From Sipunculus nudus (taxonomy: Eukaryota; Annelida; Sipuncula; Golfingiida; Sipunculidae), in contig CM049307.1 of NCBI GenBank assembly GCA_026874595.1, positions 57,334,870 to 57,398,869 on the forward strand: 64,000 nt of DNA, written 5' to 3'. Of this stretch, positions 10,880-21,679 are shown piece by piece. The notes beneath the pieces are model-generated. The model did not search any database. It was not told where the DNA came from and saw only the letters and a program-made list of their open reading frames with translations. Within the stretch, counting starts at the first letter, position 1, and every line of letters begins with the position of its first letter. The position numbers and the translations under genes were made by a program.

Positions 10880-11785
10880 CAACATGTTAACATGGCACAG
10901 TTGTTTCTTCTTACGCCATTCTGGTGTCAACAGTATGTAATTCAAATCACTGACTTTCTTGTCACACAATGTAAGGACCAAAATACCTAGTTTGCAGAGG
11001 TCTGCCAGGGATGGGAAGTAAGGCAAGGACCTTATCACCAGGTTCAAACGTCCTACTTATAGTGTGCTTGTCATACTTTGTTTTCATTTTACTTTGTGCA
11101 GATTTTAGTTTTGACTTTGCAATCTTACAAGCATTGTGTAGTTTAGTACGAAATTCTGAGACAAACTGCAGTAAACTAAGAGAATCAGGATTTTCACACA
11201 AGAGTTTTTCATTAAGCAGTTTCAATGGACCTCGAACGGAGTGTCCAAAAACTAGTGCAAAGAGACTGAAACCCAAGGACTCTTGAAAGGATTCTCTGAC
11301 AGCAAACAGCAATAGGTGGATTCCTTCGTTACAGTCTTTCTGTGTGTCATAACAATAAGTCCTGATCATGCTTTTTAATGTCTGGTGAAAACGCTCGAGG
11401 GCGCCCTGACTTTCAGGATGGTATTGCGAAGAAGTGCTGTACTGTTTTATACCTAGCTCAAGCATAACTTGTTGGAATAAGCCAGACATAAAATTAGACC
11501 CTTGGTCAGGCTGGACGGATATTGGCAATCCAAAAGTTGTAAACAAACTTGATCAGAGCTTTGACAACACTTTTGGCATTAATTTTGCGCAATGGTATTG
11601 CCTCAGGGAACCTTGTAGATGCGCACATGATTGTCAGCAAGTATTCATGTCCAGATTTTGCTTTGGGCAGTTGTCCAACATAATCAACAATAATCCTACT
11701 GAATGTTTCCTCGAAAGCATGAATAGGCCTAAGTGGGGCCTCAGGAGGATTCTGATTGGGCTTGCCTACCATCTGGCATCTATGC
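10880..11785 (-). pseudogene. Integrase (catalytic core and C-terminal part), Gmr1-like, copy A
   Basis: The minus-strand frames carry the D,D,E catalytic residues in FSRIIVDYVGQLPKAKSG, SVQPDQGSNFMSG and YHPESQGALERFHQTLK, then the chromatin-proximal C-terminal part FEPGDKVLALLPIPGRPLQ...RYFGPYIV and HVNMLKPYYDRNST. Integrase inserts the DNA copy into host chromatin. The zinc-binding HHCC domain present in copy B is cut off here, at the LINE junction. A frameshift lies near 11530 and another near 11000. RT follows downstream on the same strand. Confidence 0.85.
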
Positions 11786-12838
11786 CTGAGGATTTACCGT
11801 TTTTAAATGATTTTAAACTGTTATATAGTTCATCCAATGTAATTGGGTCATCTATTTGTATTTTGATTTCATCGGGTATTTTTTAAATGGTTACCTTTCA
11901 GAAAATCATTATTGGTTACATTTTGTTCACATTTTAATTTTGAAACATAATGACTTCTATAAAAATTCACTTGTTCTTGTGATATAAGTGTTTGGTTTTT
12001 AGTGATTTTTTCCACTCACATATAATCTGTTTATTGTTTTCCTTGCCTAATTTCTATTTTTTCTAAATTTAAAAAAAATATGTAGTATGTTTTTCTTCTT
12101 CTTCTTACCATCTTACTTTACATATTAAAAAAGCTCCGTCCTGTTTTTTTCCTCTATGTATTTTTTTCCATTTCTTTTTTTTTTGCATTTCATGTTCACA
12201 GAGATGGCTAGAACAAGTTACCTAAATCTTTTTTTAGCTCTTTCATTTTAGTTCTTGGTAAAGTTTGCTTAACTTTACTATATGTAATGGTCTTATCACG
12301 AATTTCCATTTTTAATATATCCCACAGTAGCATATGTTTAGTATTTTCATTATTTTCTATAAAAAGTCCTCTAACAATGTACAGTTAAACTTCCAATATC
12401 CTGTACCTTTTACATGCATGTTGTTTTCAATTTCCAAATCAATGCTACAATGGTCTGTTCTAATGGCTAAATTTATCTCTGTAGAACAAGTTAACGCTAA
12501 AATTGATGTTGATGTTAAGAAAAAGTCAATACGGCTAGCTATTATATGAGATTGTGATCGAGACCAAGTACAGATTTTTTCATCTGTGTGCTTCATTCAC
12601 AACAAACATAATTTAAGGCACACATAAAACAGTAATAAATAGAACAGTTATTCCAGTGGTGAATGGATGCATATTGACAACATAGCTGCAGATATCAGCT
12701 AGTTACCAGGAGCGTCCCTCTTTATGTATCCAGCTAATGACAAAACATTCAGAACTTTGATAATTATCTTAAAGCTATGTAAACTATATTGATGCTACGC
12801 CGGAAACAGTCTGTATCGCTCCATTTTTTAAAACTTAT
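11786..12838 (-). mobile_element. L1/Tx1-like LINE fragment (endonuclease C-terminal half), copy A
   Basis: On the minus strand 12596-12357 encodes WSRSQSHIIASRIDFFLTS and IRTDHCSIDLEI, the late motifs (RxDFxL, SDH-like) of an APE-type LINE endonuclease. The rest is linker toward RT, very AT-rich. Compared with copy B it lacks the endonuclease N-terminus (about 760 bp missing at 12598) and the RT start (missing at 11786). It ends at 12838, where the minisatellite begins. Inactive. Confidence 0.75.
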
Positions 12839-13170
12839 TTAAAGAAAAAGAATGTCTGGACAGAGACATGGACAAATACCAAGTGGCTGATGGGAAAGCA
12901 AGTGTGGATAGAAATAAGGGCAAATACCCCCCCCCCCCCACTCCCAACCCCCAGTGGCTGATGGGGAAAAAAGTGTGAACAGAGATACGGACAAAAAACC
13001 CCGTGGCAGATCCGAAAGAGAGTGTAGACAGAGATATTGACAAATACCCACTTCGCTGATGGAAATGAAAGTGCATTCAGAGATATGGATCAAATACCCC
13101 CTGACGGGATGGAAAAGAAAATGCTGACAGAGATTCTGATCTCTGATAAAAAGAGTATGGACAGAGGTGG
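12839..13170. repeat. Minisatellite, about 50 bp, 6-7 diverged units
   Basis: Units of the type GTGTGGACAGAGATATGGACAAATACCC followed by AGTGGCTGATGGGAAAGAAA repeat imperfectly about every 50 bp. One unit contains a C-run (12930-12941). Confidence 0.85.
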
Positions 13171-13618
13171 TATGACGTACGTAAGGATTGCTCATAGATA
13201 AGATGATCATGAATGGTTAAAGCGGTTATAATTAAAAGAGTCCACAGCAAGAGATTGTTTGAGAAATCATATGGGTCATACATCTGTATAGGACTAGGGG
13301 CGGTGATAGGGAGTGCAGGAAGCATCCCCTTCTTTTTATGTCTAAAAAAATCTAGGCATGTCGGTATAAAAATCACGTTAAATATAAAAGAAAAAGTACA
13401 ATCGAAACTACCCCAAATTGCACCATACCAGCCCAGATTTTCAAATGTTTCTACGTCATTCGAAGAAATACCCCTCTTGTTCCTTCTCCTTACCTGTGAT
13501 TCTTAGATCCTTTATTGGTTCACGAGGATCCTATTACTGGCAAAATGTCTGCTACAGAGATATATCCTAAATGCTGACAGAAAAATCATAGAATTCGTTA
13601 GGAAAAAAAATAATAAAA
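13171..13618. other. No gene seen
   Basis: Both strands carry short frames only, without recognisable domains. Confidence 0.45.
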
Positions 13619-13882
13619 GGTGTGGTTCTCAGGTACCGCCTGTGTTTTTAACATCAACCCCCCGCCCTCATAAAAAAATTATTCTGATTTCAATCAGATG
13701 AAATAAGACAACGCCGATAAGTTTTCTTTTGTTATGTGGTGCTTTTACCTGTTTAGAAAAAAAATGATTTTATTCACATAGTCTTCCCTGTTCATATGAC
13801 ATTTTTATCGAAACCCAAAAATAACATAAAAAACCCGCCCGCCCGCACTGATTTCTTATAAAAAGTGCCTGAGAACCATACC
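13619..13882. mobile_element. MITE with CTCAGG inverted repeats (Harbinger-like family), copy 1
   Basis: The left end GGTGTGGTTCTCAGGTACCG is an inverted counterpart of the right end GTGCCTGAGAACCATACC. The interior includes CCCGCCCGCCCGCACTGATTTC. An inverted relative lies at 29073-29387, where the ends and target duplication are better defined. In this copy the left end probably extends to GTTA/GGAAAAAA at about 13601. No transposase frame is present, so it is non-autonomous. Confidence 0.75.
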
Positions 13883-14860
13883 ATTTTTTGGTCTCATGGA
13901 AGGAGTATAAAAAAGTGTCAAAGAGGAATATTAAATATGAAAGTTTGGTAACTCATTTTCTTCGTGTGTAACGCATGAGAAGGAAATATCGAAATGCATT
14001 AAGTGGTGTGAGGATCCTTGGCCAGTAACGTCCTTAATTATGCTTGGTCAAGTTAGTTGGTAACACAAGAGTCGAATAAATCATCCAATTTATCAATGAA
14101 GATTGGCGTTTTAATTGTTGGTGCTGCCATCTGGTTGCTGGCACTGATGCTAATTATAATTTACTCTTACCATTTACTATTATTTATTATTGCACATTTA
14201 TATAGCGTTTATCCAGGGCACTGCTCAGAGTGCTTATACAATAAAATGTGATAATATTAGGTAAACCCATAAAAGCCGGTTTATTCAAGACTCGGATTAA
14301 AATACGACTTAATGGTGAAAATAAAATACCAGTCAGGTACGTTAAGAAACAAGTTTTATGCATAGAGACACGAGTTGAATCGTTATCCACTTGTAGTGTA
14401 TGACATTTACAGGTTATAAGCATATCTGAAATGATATATTTTCAGTTCATTTTTAAACTGTTCATCTTATTAAGTGTAGTGATTATCATACGACTGCTCG
14501 AGGCGGGTTAATCTGACCATTATATGCTTTTATCATTTTTACTCGAACCTAATCAACAATGCATACCCTCCTATACTCTCCAGACGCTGGTGGTTATCAT
14601 TCAGTTGAACTTTTTGAGCAAAAATACATCATATATTATATCTGAATATTGAGAAAGGACCTGAAATCATGAATATGAATAATTATAATTATTATACAAT
14701 ATAATTGTTATTCCAACTTCATTTTCATATGTACTTATCTTTGCAATCAGTGTATTTCTGTCATATTGTCAGTAGACAAGGGAGAGAGAGAGACAGATTA
14801 TAGAGTATTAGCACTGTCATGTTTATTTTCTTTTTATTCGGCCCTTCCTCAAAATTTGCG
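13883..14860. other. No gene; short dispersed-repeat-like segment
   Basis: The stretch 14180-14245 (TATTGCACATTTATATAGCG ... CACTGCTCAGAGTGCTTATAC) has the look of a dispersed repeat common in invertebrate genomes, but I cannot assign it. Otherwise AT-rich. Confidence 0.3.
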
Positions 14861-15130
14861 CTTTCATTCGCCGGGGTAGGGTCAGGGCTCAAAGCTGGGA
14901 GTTCGAATCTCAGTCTGGCTGGCCGGTGAGGTTTTCAACGGTCAGTCCCACCCAAGGTGAGTGTGTGGAGGCATAGACTGTGCCACACAGTAGGCTAACA
15001 GTCGTGTTTCACTCACAAACGGGTGCGCCTTTCGGGGGTTTTGATGCAAAGATAATCAAGCGTCAATCCTCTAGCACGTAGTCCGAAACTGGAATTGAAA
15101 TTCTGTAAATATAGTTCTTTTCTAAACAAG
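14861..15130 (+). repeat. SINE-like sequence with tRNA-type B box
   Basis: GTTCGAATC at 14901-14909 fits a pol III B box, in a locally GC-richer segment. No clear A box or 3' tail is visible, so this is tentative. Confidence 0.35.
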
Positions 15131-16086
15131 CATTAAAAATATAGGTGGTTACCTCCACAATTAAAAAAAGCTCACGATTCATGGTGGACTCTAAGGCAAA
15201 GTGTCAATAAATATTAATATATCAAGACATTCATTTAATGGATACACTATTTGCATAATACTTAGGGTAATTTTTGTGATAAAATTTGCATAAACCTTCT
15301 AACAATAAAAAAAAGCAAAATAGATAGACAAATAAATAAATAAAAATGAACACATGTTTATTACAGAACCACAAAGGAAAAAAAATTCTTGATTTTTTTT
15401 TAAAATCGAGATCGGCACCAAAGTGTAATGGCTCTTTGGTTATCCCTGCTAATGTGCTAATAATCCTACAAGCAGACCCAGATAAAACACATCCTTGCCT
15501 AGTAACAAATGACCCCTGATGGGTGCATTGACCGGGAACTTTTTGAACCTACTTTTTCTGCGCTTGCGCGTGACAGATAAATATTTATAAGACATTCATT
15601 CATATAAATCTTCAGGTACAACAAACGTATTCCAACTCTCTTATATTATCATATAAAACACTTGTCATTTAAATAGAATTTGCACAAACTAAATTCAATT
15701 CTTGGAAGAAAAATATTTTGTTTTCTATTCATTTTTCCTCAAAATAAATCAGGTTGTTTTGTTCAAAAGTTTCAAAAGTATTTGCATATCTTAACTGAGC
15801 ACTGTCAGCTCGGCAGTGAAGTCAGCCACACGGAAAACAATTCTAGATCTCAACAAAATCTAAGTATTTCTGAAACTGTCAGACCCGAAAGTTTGGGGAA
15901 GAATAAAAACAAAATGTATTGCTAGGCTTATGTCAATTTTAAATTTTGGCTCTAATGTCAAACTTTGCACCAGCCAACCACATCAGCCCCAGTCTTTGTT
16001 CTGGATGCAATGCTGCACATAACAAACTCACGTGCTAAAAGGCTATCTTCATATTGTTAAGATAGCGAATCTTCATCTTTTTACAG
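15131..16086. other. No gene recognised
   Basis: AT-rich. Exons upstream of the terminal exon at 16087 would be expected here or further left, but none could be supported. Confidence 0.4.
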
Positions 16087-16204
16087 AGTGGTTGTGGACA
16101 ACGGCGCGGCCCAAGCAGCGGCGGCTGAACAAGCAGCGGACGACCAGTGCTGCTGCATCGCTTGCTGTTACGCTTACATTTGCTGCTGTTTGATGGACGA
16201 CTAA
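16087..16204 (+). CDS. Terminal exon of a cysteine-rich (CYSTM-like) small protein
   Basis: An acceptor CATCTTTTTACAG precedes an open frame that ends at TAA 16202-16204. The frame encodes VVVDNGAAQAAAAEQAADD followed by QCCCIACCYAYICCCLMDD: an alanine-rich stretch and then a compact cysteine-rich hydrophobic tail with eight cysteines and an acidic C-terminus. This layout is typical of CYSTM-type proteins, small tail-anchored membrane proteins whose last exon encodes the cysteine-rich tail. The base composition is clearly GC-richer than the neighbourhood, as expected for a real exon. Upstream exons, usually rich in Pro, Gly and Tyr, were not found, so the start of the protein is unknown. A poly(A)-like AATTAAAG lies near 16400. 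The family assignment is inference from composition. Confidence 0.5.
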
Positions 16205-17361
16205 CTGAACCACAATGAGTACTACCTCACTAAAACGGAGCGCTACGTCACCAAAAACATGTTGTCTCCTATGACTCTTTGATAATGTCCTGAAATCATC
16301 ACACGCCGGGCATAAACGCGATAACTAGAGTCCGTTTCATCCCCTCATGTCCACCTGTTTTTTGCTATGAAATTTTTTTTGTCACATTTCAAGGAAAATA
16401 ATTAAAGTGAAGAGTAGTGGATAAAAGAACCTAATTTTCAGCAAGGTAAATAAATACCTACCTGACATTTTATTTAAAAAACAGAATTATTTGAAAATAT
16501 GAGAAATCAGTCTACATTTTACAACATTTCAGACCCACTTATGGCAGTCAAGGTCATTGGTCACATGCAAAAACAGCCTCGGCTCTCACTTCCACATGTT
16601 GTTTTCTTTGAACTTATCAAAAAATGTAAACTTTTAAGAAAACCATCCACAAAAAACAGGTGGACAGCCGGTGGTGAAACGGAGTATAGTAAATGTACAA
16701 CGTAACATTTCCATATTCATATATCATGATGATATCAACAAGTTCCGGTCTGTCCGAAAATATCATAATTACACACAATATAGCAGTGTGCAATTATGTA
16801 TCATCCATGGAGGTTCCGTTAGAACAAACAGAAAATGAATTTTATCTCTTCTTCACGAGACAGTATATTTTTTATATTTTTCACATGATCAAGGTTAAAG
16901 GTACAGACAAAATGTTAAGAATTTACCTTGAACTAGTAAAAGTATAGAGATATGAAACAAGAATACGCAGAAAAAGTTGGATCGATTGCTGTTCTTTATT
17001 TCTATGTAACGGACCAGCATATCTATTCATACATCTAAGTACATTATACAAATTCCTTGTGCATACATAAAAGAAAGCAAACACAACCTGGATACAAGGT
17101 TTACAAGAAATGAAAATTTAAAATGCAAATCTTCATATTTTTCTCAAATGCGTGCATAAGTTCGTGAGCATAACGCTTTGACACTATCGGTATCACAGGG
17201 TAAAGAAATAGTTATATGCTTCAAAAGGTAAATACTAACAAGCAGCTAATATATTTATCACCCATGAAGGTCATTTTTTAGTCTGTCTGTATATATCACT
17301 TAAAATGGCAAAATCTTGATTATATATGCAGATTTATTGTAAGATCAATACCGTTAATACG
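16205..17361. other. No gene recognised
   Basis: Includes the possible 3'UTR of the 16.1-kb exon. The rest is AT-rich with short frames that carry no domain. Confidence 0.4.
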
Positions 17362-17390
17362 TATATATGCATATATATATATATATATAA

Positions 17391-17443
<53 letters not shown>
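17362..17443. repeat. (TA)n array, interrupted
   Basis: TA dinucleotides with occasional AAATATATACAT interruptions. Confidence 0.95.
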
Positions 17444-17447
<4 letters not shown>

Positions 17448-18351
17448 CGTATACCTGTACAAACAAATTTGTAACATTTCCCGTCAAATATAACCGGATA
17501 CGTTTACCCATTTATAATTGATATAATGATTTCTGAGGCATATTTAACATTTGCATATTAATACTTTCCAATTACTTTAATGATTTTAGTTCAAGAATCC
17601 TGGCTTTCATTATTTGGAAACAATATTTAGTAAATATCTTAAACAGTTGACCCAAGCTGAATATAAATTCATTAACTTAATAAAAACTCTTTTTTATTCT
17701 TTCATCTATTTAATAAATTGACCTTTTTTGTTTGAAAAGTAAATATTTTAGGTATGAGGTATTGGGTTCACGTCATTAAAATATATAATTAAATTAATGT
17801 ATGTATGTCACCATATCTATTTTGTAGTTTATCTTAATGTTTTTTTTAATTATCTTTTTAGTTACATTTTGGCAATTAAACCTTTACTATACATATTTTA
17901 ATTTTTTATATGTAGAAAGTAAATAAAAAGATGTTTTAAAGGTAATTACAATTTAACCATTATTTTGAGAAAATAAAGTAATCTGTAATTGTAATAATTA
18001 CTTTTCTTTGTAATTGATGTAAACTGTGCATACATACACCATAAACATAAATAGATACTCATATATACATACAGTCATAGGCTAGATGTAGAAAAGATCA
18101 AACAGTAATATGCTCCCAGTTGAAGTTATTTAGTGTAAGCTCTCAGAAAATTAACTGTTTCTCCTGTCACTGCCAGGTAAAGGCAATTGCTTGATTTTTA
18201 GATAAATAAGCTAATTAAGGGTCAGGGCAGCATTGTGTCTGCAAGAATTCTATTTTAAATTTTAGCAGACATTTCAAGACCAGAAGTTCGATACATAAGT
18301 ATTCTTAATTTTTAACCTTTTTGTATTAAAGTGCCCTTGATGTTTTTTTAG

Positions 18352-18398
18352 ATAAGGAAAAGCTTAATATTCCAGATGGTCCCATTTTTGATAGAGAA
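18352..18398 (+). pseudogene. RecQ-like helicase exon remnant, copy B
   Basis: Equivalent to 6018-6064: KSLIFQMVPFL is still readable after a weaker acceptor (TTTTTTTAG). The exon is cut after GATAGAGAA, so motif Ia is lost in this copy. The same one-base slip in Walker A is present as in copy A. Confidence 0.6.
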
Positions 18399-18425
18399 TT
18401 CGTGTACATTTCTGCTTCTTGATAT

Positions 18426-18518
18426 TGTTACGGAACCTAATATAAACAGATCACGTATTTGTGATGAACACAAATTTTGTAATGGAGATAAAAAAATCAG
18501 ATTCTATAACACTAGGCA
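18426..18518 (-). repeat. LTR fragment inside copy B
   Basis: About 93 bp matching the end of the Gmr1-like LTR (TGTTACGGAACC through CACTAGGCA in plus orientation). It sits where copy A has about 290 bp of other sequence, so it marks a replacement and not a clean insertion. Confidence 0.8.
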
Positions 18519-18821
18519 TTAATTCATCTAATTTTTTTAGAATGCTAATATACAAAATGTTTATTTTAAATTTTGTTGCAGGTTCCACATCTATAGTATA
18601 ATCTTCTACCTTTCAAGTTATATTTTCAAATGAAATGTGAGGAACCTATAAGATATGTATACTCGGTGTGGACCACATTGCCTAAATTTCAAAGTTTAAC
18701 TGAAAGTAAACATGAAAGTACATGTTATATTCAAAGGCTATTAGAGTACCTGTGTGTGCTTAATTGTACCTTTTTTATTGCATTTATTTTAAGGACTGCA
18801 GTTTCCAACATTATACATACT

Positions 18822-18831
<10 letters not shown>

Positions 18832-18893
<62 letters not shown>
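18832..18893. repeat. (TA)n(GA)n microsatellite
   Basis: Expanded equivalent of the compound array at 6668-6705. Confidence 0.97.
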
Positions 18894-18896
<3 letters not shown>

Positions 18897-19025
18897 TTCC
18901 CATGACAGCATAGTCCGGTAAACAGACTCTTTCTGCTGCCACAGTCATTAACCCCCTTCTCCCTGTTTTCCCTGTATATTCTGAATGGTGTTTTTCAATA
19001 TTTTATTCCCTAGGCTCACACTCAG

Positions 19026-19611
19026 CTGCCGAACCTGCATAAGTTTGACAAACTTGATGCCATTATGGAACCACTGTCTGGAGCTGCTCTCAGAAGCAAA
19101 AGGACTTTCCAGTTACTATTGCATACATGGAAGGGTATGATCACATGGCATACTGCTAGAACTTTACTGAGGAAAAGGTGGAAGATGTTGGTGGCAGCTT
19201 AATGTATGCCCAATATCAGGATGGTTATCCAGCAACTGATAAAGATTAGATTATCAAAGAGATATCACAAGAAAACCCAAGCTGCAGACTGATACTAGCT
19301 ACAACAGATTCCGGGGCTGGGGGTTACTGCTCCTGCAGGGAAAAGGGTTATACATTTCACACCCCCTTTACTCTGGAGGCATATGCCCAAGAGTCCGGCA
19401 GAGCTAGAAGGATGGGACATAATTCAAAAGCACTACTTTACTACAAAAGTGATCAAAGAATATGCCACCTGAGATGAAAGAATACTGCCAAAGTAGGGGA
19501 TGTCTTAGGATATTCCTTGTGAGACATTTTAGTTTTGACATTCAGTTTTTTGAGGGGCCAGCTTCAGCTTGTTGTAGTGTTTGCCAAACTGCTGTCACTA
19601 AAACCAAGTAG
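19026..19611 (+). pseudogene. RecQ-like DNA helicase, C-terminal exon remnant, copy B
   Basis: Follows CTCACACTCAG as in copy A. Readable pieces are VTIAYMEGYDHMAYC, YAQYQDGYPATDKD, FTLEAYAQESGRARRMGH (motif VI, here closer to the usual QExGRxxRxG) and EYCQSRGCLRIFLVRHFSFD with SACCSVCQ (zinc region). Motif V is more damaged than in copy A. An extra segment around 19426-19455 is absent from copy A. The final frame runs to a TAG at 19609-19611, where copy A stops earlier. Stops and frameshifts make it a pseudogene. The two copies damage different motifs, so decay continued after duplication. Confidence 0.76.
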
Positions 19612-20742
19612 ATTAAATTATCAGTGGTACAGACATTTTCCTTTTTACTGTAGATGAATCTTAACTTCAGTCCTAGACCATTTACAGGCTGTTCCAGACT
19701 TCTGTACTAGTACATATACATAACAGTTAAATCAATGTATTGTGATTATACACTTTACAGATTACAGAAAAAGTGTAATACGAGTCTCTTACAGTCAAGC
19801 GGTCATAGAGGGCTTTCAGGAAAATGGCTTGATATTAGGGCAGGATTTCACTCAGAAGAATATAAATATTTTTAAAGATTAAGTTCACCTAGAGACAGAG
19901 ATGGTTAACTGATGTGACTTTCAAGTTGTAGCCATTGGTCTTGGTTGATTGTGTATCCAGCCATCAGTAAGCAGGGCTCAAATATGAACTAAGATATCAT
20001 GACAGCTGAACAAAACTCAAAGGAAATCTTAAATGATTAATGTTGACCATGTTCTCAGAGCCTAAGAGCAAACAAAATGTTGACCATATAATTATATATA
20101 TATTATTTGACTTACTAAGGATTTAATTTGTATTTGATATTTTGAAAGTTTGCACCATTAACAGTATATATCATATAAAATTTTTACAAATTCTTCCTTT
20201 CTACTTCTTGAAAGTTTCCCATAATATTTGTAAAATATTATCCTTCATAATGTTGCATAAAGAATAACAGAAATGCCTGATTTGTCAATAATCTCAAAAT
20301 AAAGTTCTTTTAAAATTAACAGGGCATTTTCATGTTATAGGTACTCTTTGTGGTTAAAAGAACTGAATGCACCATCAACAAATCCTGGATGTTACACACA
20401 TTTCCTTCGACTAATTTGGCTGATGTATAGTAGAATTATATTTTGATGGATTAATGTCCCGAATCTACTGGTGGTGCAAGGGCAGGTTTTGTGTAGGCCA
20501 TATTAAAACAAATACAGTTAATTTTCAGCACTTTTTTTTAACCTTTTGTTCATTGCTTATATAAAATTAAGATATTCATATGTGAATGAAATGTAGTCAT
20601 CACAAATGATTTAACAGAGTTATAAAATCAAAACAACTGACAAAGAATAAGTATCATATAAAAAAATATCAGAACTTGTTCTACCAGAAAAAAAGACCGT
20701 TGTGATATACACACTTACCTGGGTGAGATGTACTATAGGCAT

Positions 20743-20748
<6 letters not shown>
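19612..20748. other. Former 3' region of the RecQ-like gene, copy B
   Basis: Collinear with 7393-8464 up to about 20664, then sequence unique to this copy. No gene seen. Confidence 0.5.

Positions 20749-20817
<69 letters not shown>
20749..20817. repeat. (TA)n array abutting the LTR
   Basis: TA dinucleotides run directly into TGTTACGG at 20818. Confidence 0.97.
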
Positions 20818-20821
<4 letters not shown>

Positions 20822-21589
20822 ACGGAACCTCATATAAACAGATCACGTATGCGTGATGAACACAAATTCTGTAACAGAGATAAAAAAAATCAGATTCTGT
20901 AACTCTAGGCAGCGTGAAATGTCTAGGGGAATGAATAAAGAAGTCAGTGGTTTTTTGTTAACAAATAACTATAATTTATTCTTAAAACAACCCTAACATT
21001 ACAATACACTAAATCAATACAATTATACAGTAAAACAGCGGTATAACAACAAATAAATATAATCACATAGAAAGATAATGTGCACAGTACCTGGTTACCA
21101 ACACCGTCACAAGGATAAGTTCTTTAAATGTATACTCTCGGAGAATGACAGTCCAGTGGAAAGTTCTTGCAACAACCCAGAAAGTAAACTGAAGTCCCCA
21201 TGCATAAAATCCAGGAAAAAGTCTTTGAAAATCTATAATTGTCGCATTAGTCGGATAAGGTCCTAGAAACTGATACACGCTTCTGCTAACACAGCCCCTT
21301 TATATACCTTCACACCTCAAGTCGAGAATTTTCCACTTCTCGAACAGTCTATAAGATCTTGCACAACACAGTAAACACGCGTTTCAGGAATTCTCCAGAA
21401 AAACAGCGCTGTGTATCTCTACATACCAAGCTCATCACGTGACCTCGGCCAGGCGTTAAAACTCAAGGCTAACATGACAACGAGAGTTCAACCAGTATGG
21501 ATTAAACATAGAATGTAATACGCGGCCACACACGAGTGTCACAACAGGAGTTACGCCCGTGTCACATAATAAAATGAGCACCTGTAACA
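20818..21589 (-). repeat. 3' LTR of the Gmr1-like element, copy B
   Basis: About 772 bp with TG...CA ends on the minus strand (TGTTACAGGTG ... CCGTAACA). It keeps an AGAGATAAAAAAAATCAGATTC segment missing in copy A and an extra segment near 21442-21530. The polypurine tract is immediately upstream on the minus strand. Confidence 0.88.
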
Positions 21590-21605
21590 CTCTCCCTCCT
21601 GTAAG
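21590..21605 (-). other. Polypurine tract, copy B
   Basis: On the minus strand CTTACAGGAGGGAGAG immediately precedes the LTR start. One purine-to-purine difference from copy A. Confidence 0.85.
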
Positions 21606-21609
21606 AAAA

Positions 21610-21636
21610 AAGAAAGTTTTCACGGAAAACTTTCTT
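21610..21636. other. Stem-loop beside the polypurine tract, copy B
   Basis: AAGAAAGTTTTC and its reverse complement flank an ACG loop. It is a shorter version of the copy A hairpin. Confidence 0.8.
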
Positions 21637-21679
21637 GTTGTGATCACAATCACTAAAAATTTACAACATCTCAAAAATA

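Larger units (their letters stand above)
8790..11785 (-). mobile_element. Truncated Ty3/gypsy LTR retrotransposon, Gmr1-like order, copy A
   Basis: On the minus strand the order is integrase (11785-10880), linker, reverse transcriptase (10730-9800), RNase H stub (to about 9570), polypurine tract and 3' LTR. Integrase lying upstream of RT is the arrangement of Gmr1-type Ty3/gypsy elements and differs from canonical Ty3/gypsy. Gag, protease, the integrase zinc finger and the 5' LTR are missing: the element stops at 11785, where LINE sequence begins. Several frameshifts and stops make it inactive. Confidence 0.85.
5213..12838. repeat. Segmental duplication, copy A
   Basis: This block is collinear in direct orientation with 17557-26229. 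It starts at the shared words ATACTTTCCAATTACTTTAA and ends at the shared GTATCGCTCCATTTTTTAAA. Contents in order are RecQ-like helicase remnants, a (TA)n array, an LTR with polypurine tract, RT and integrase remnants of a Gmr1-like element, and an L1/Tx1-like LINE fragment. Copy A is shorter because it lacks about 0.5 kb at the integrase/LINE junction and about 0.76 kb of the LINE endonuclease, and has smaller gaps. Since non-mobile flanking sequence and the same LINE/LTR junction are shared, a segmental duplication explains it better than two independent insertions. Confidence 0.88.

Noticed and set aside
13213-13506. 97-codon plus-strand frame
   Set aside because: No recognisable domain, low-complexity surroundings, and overlapping frames of similar length on the other strand.
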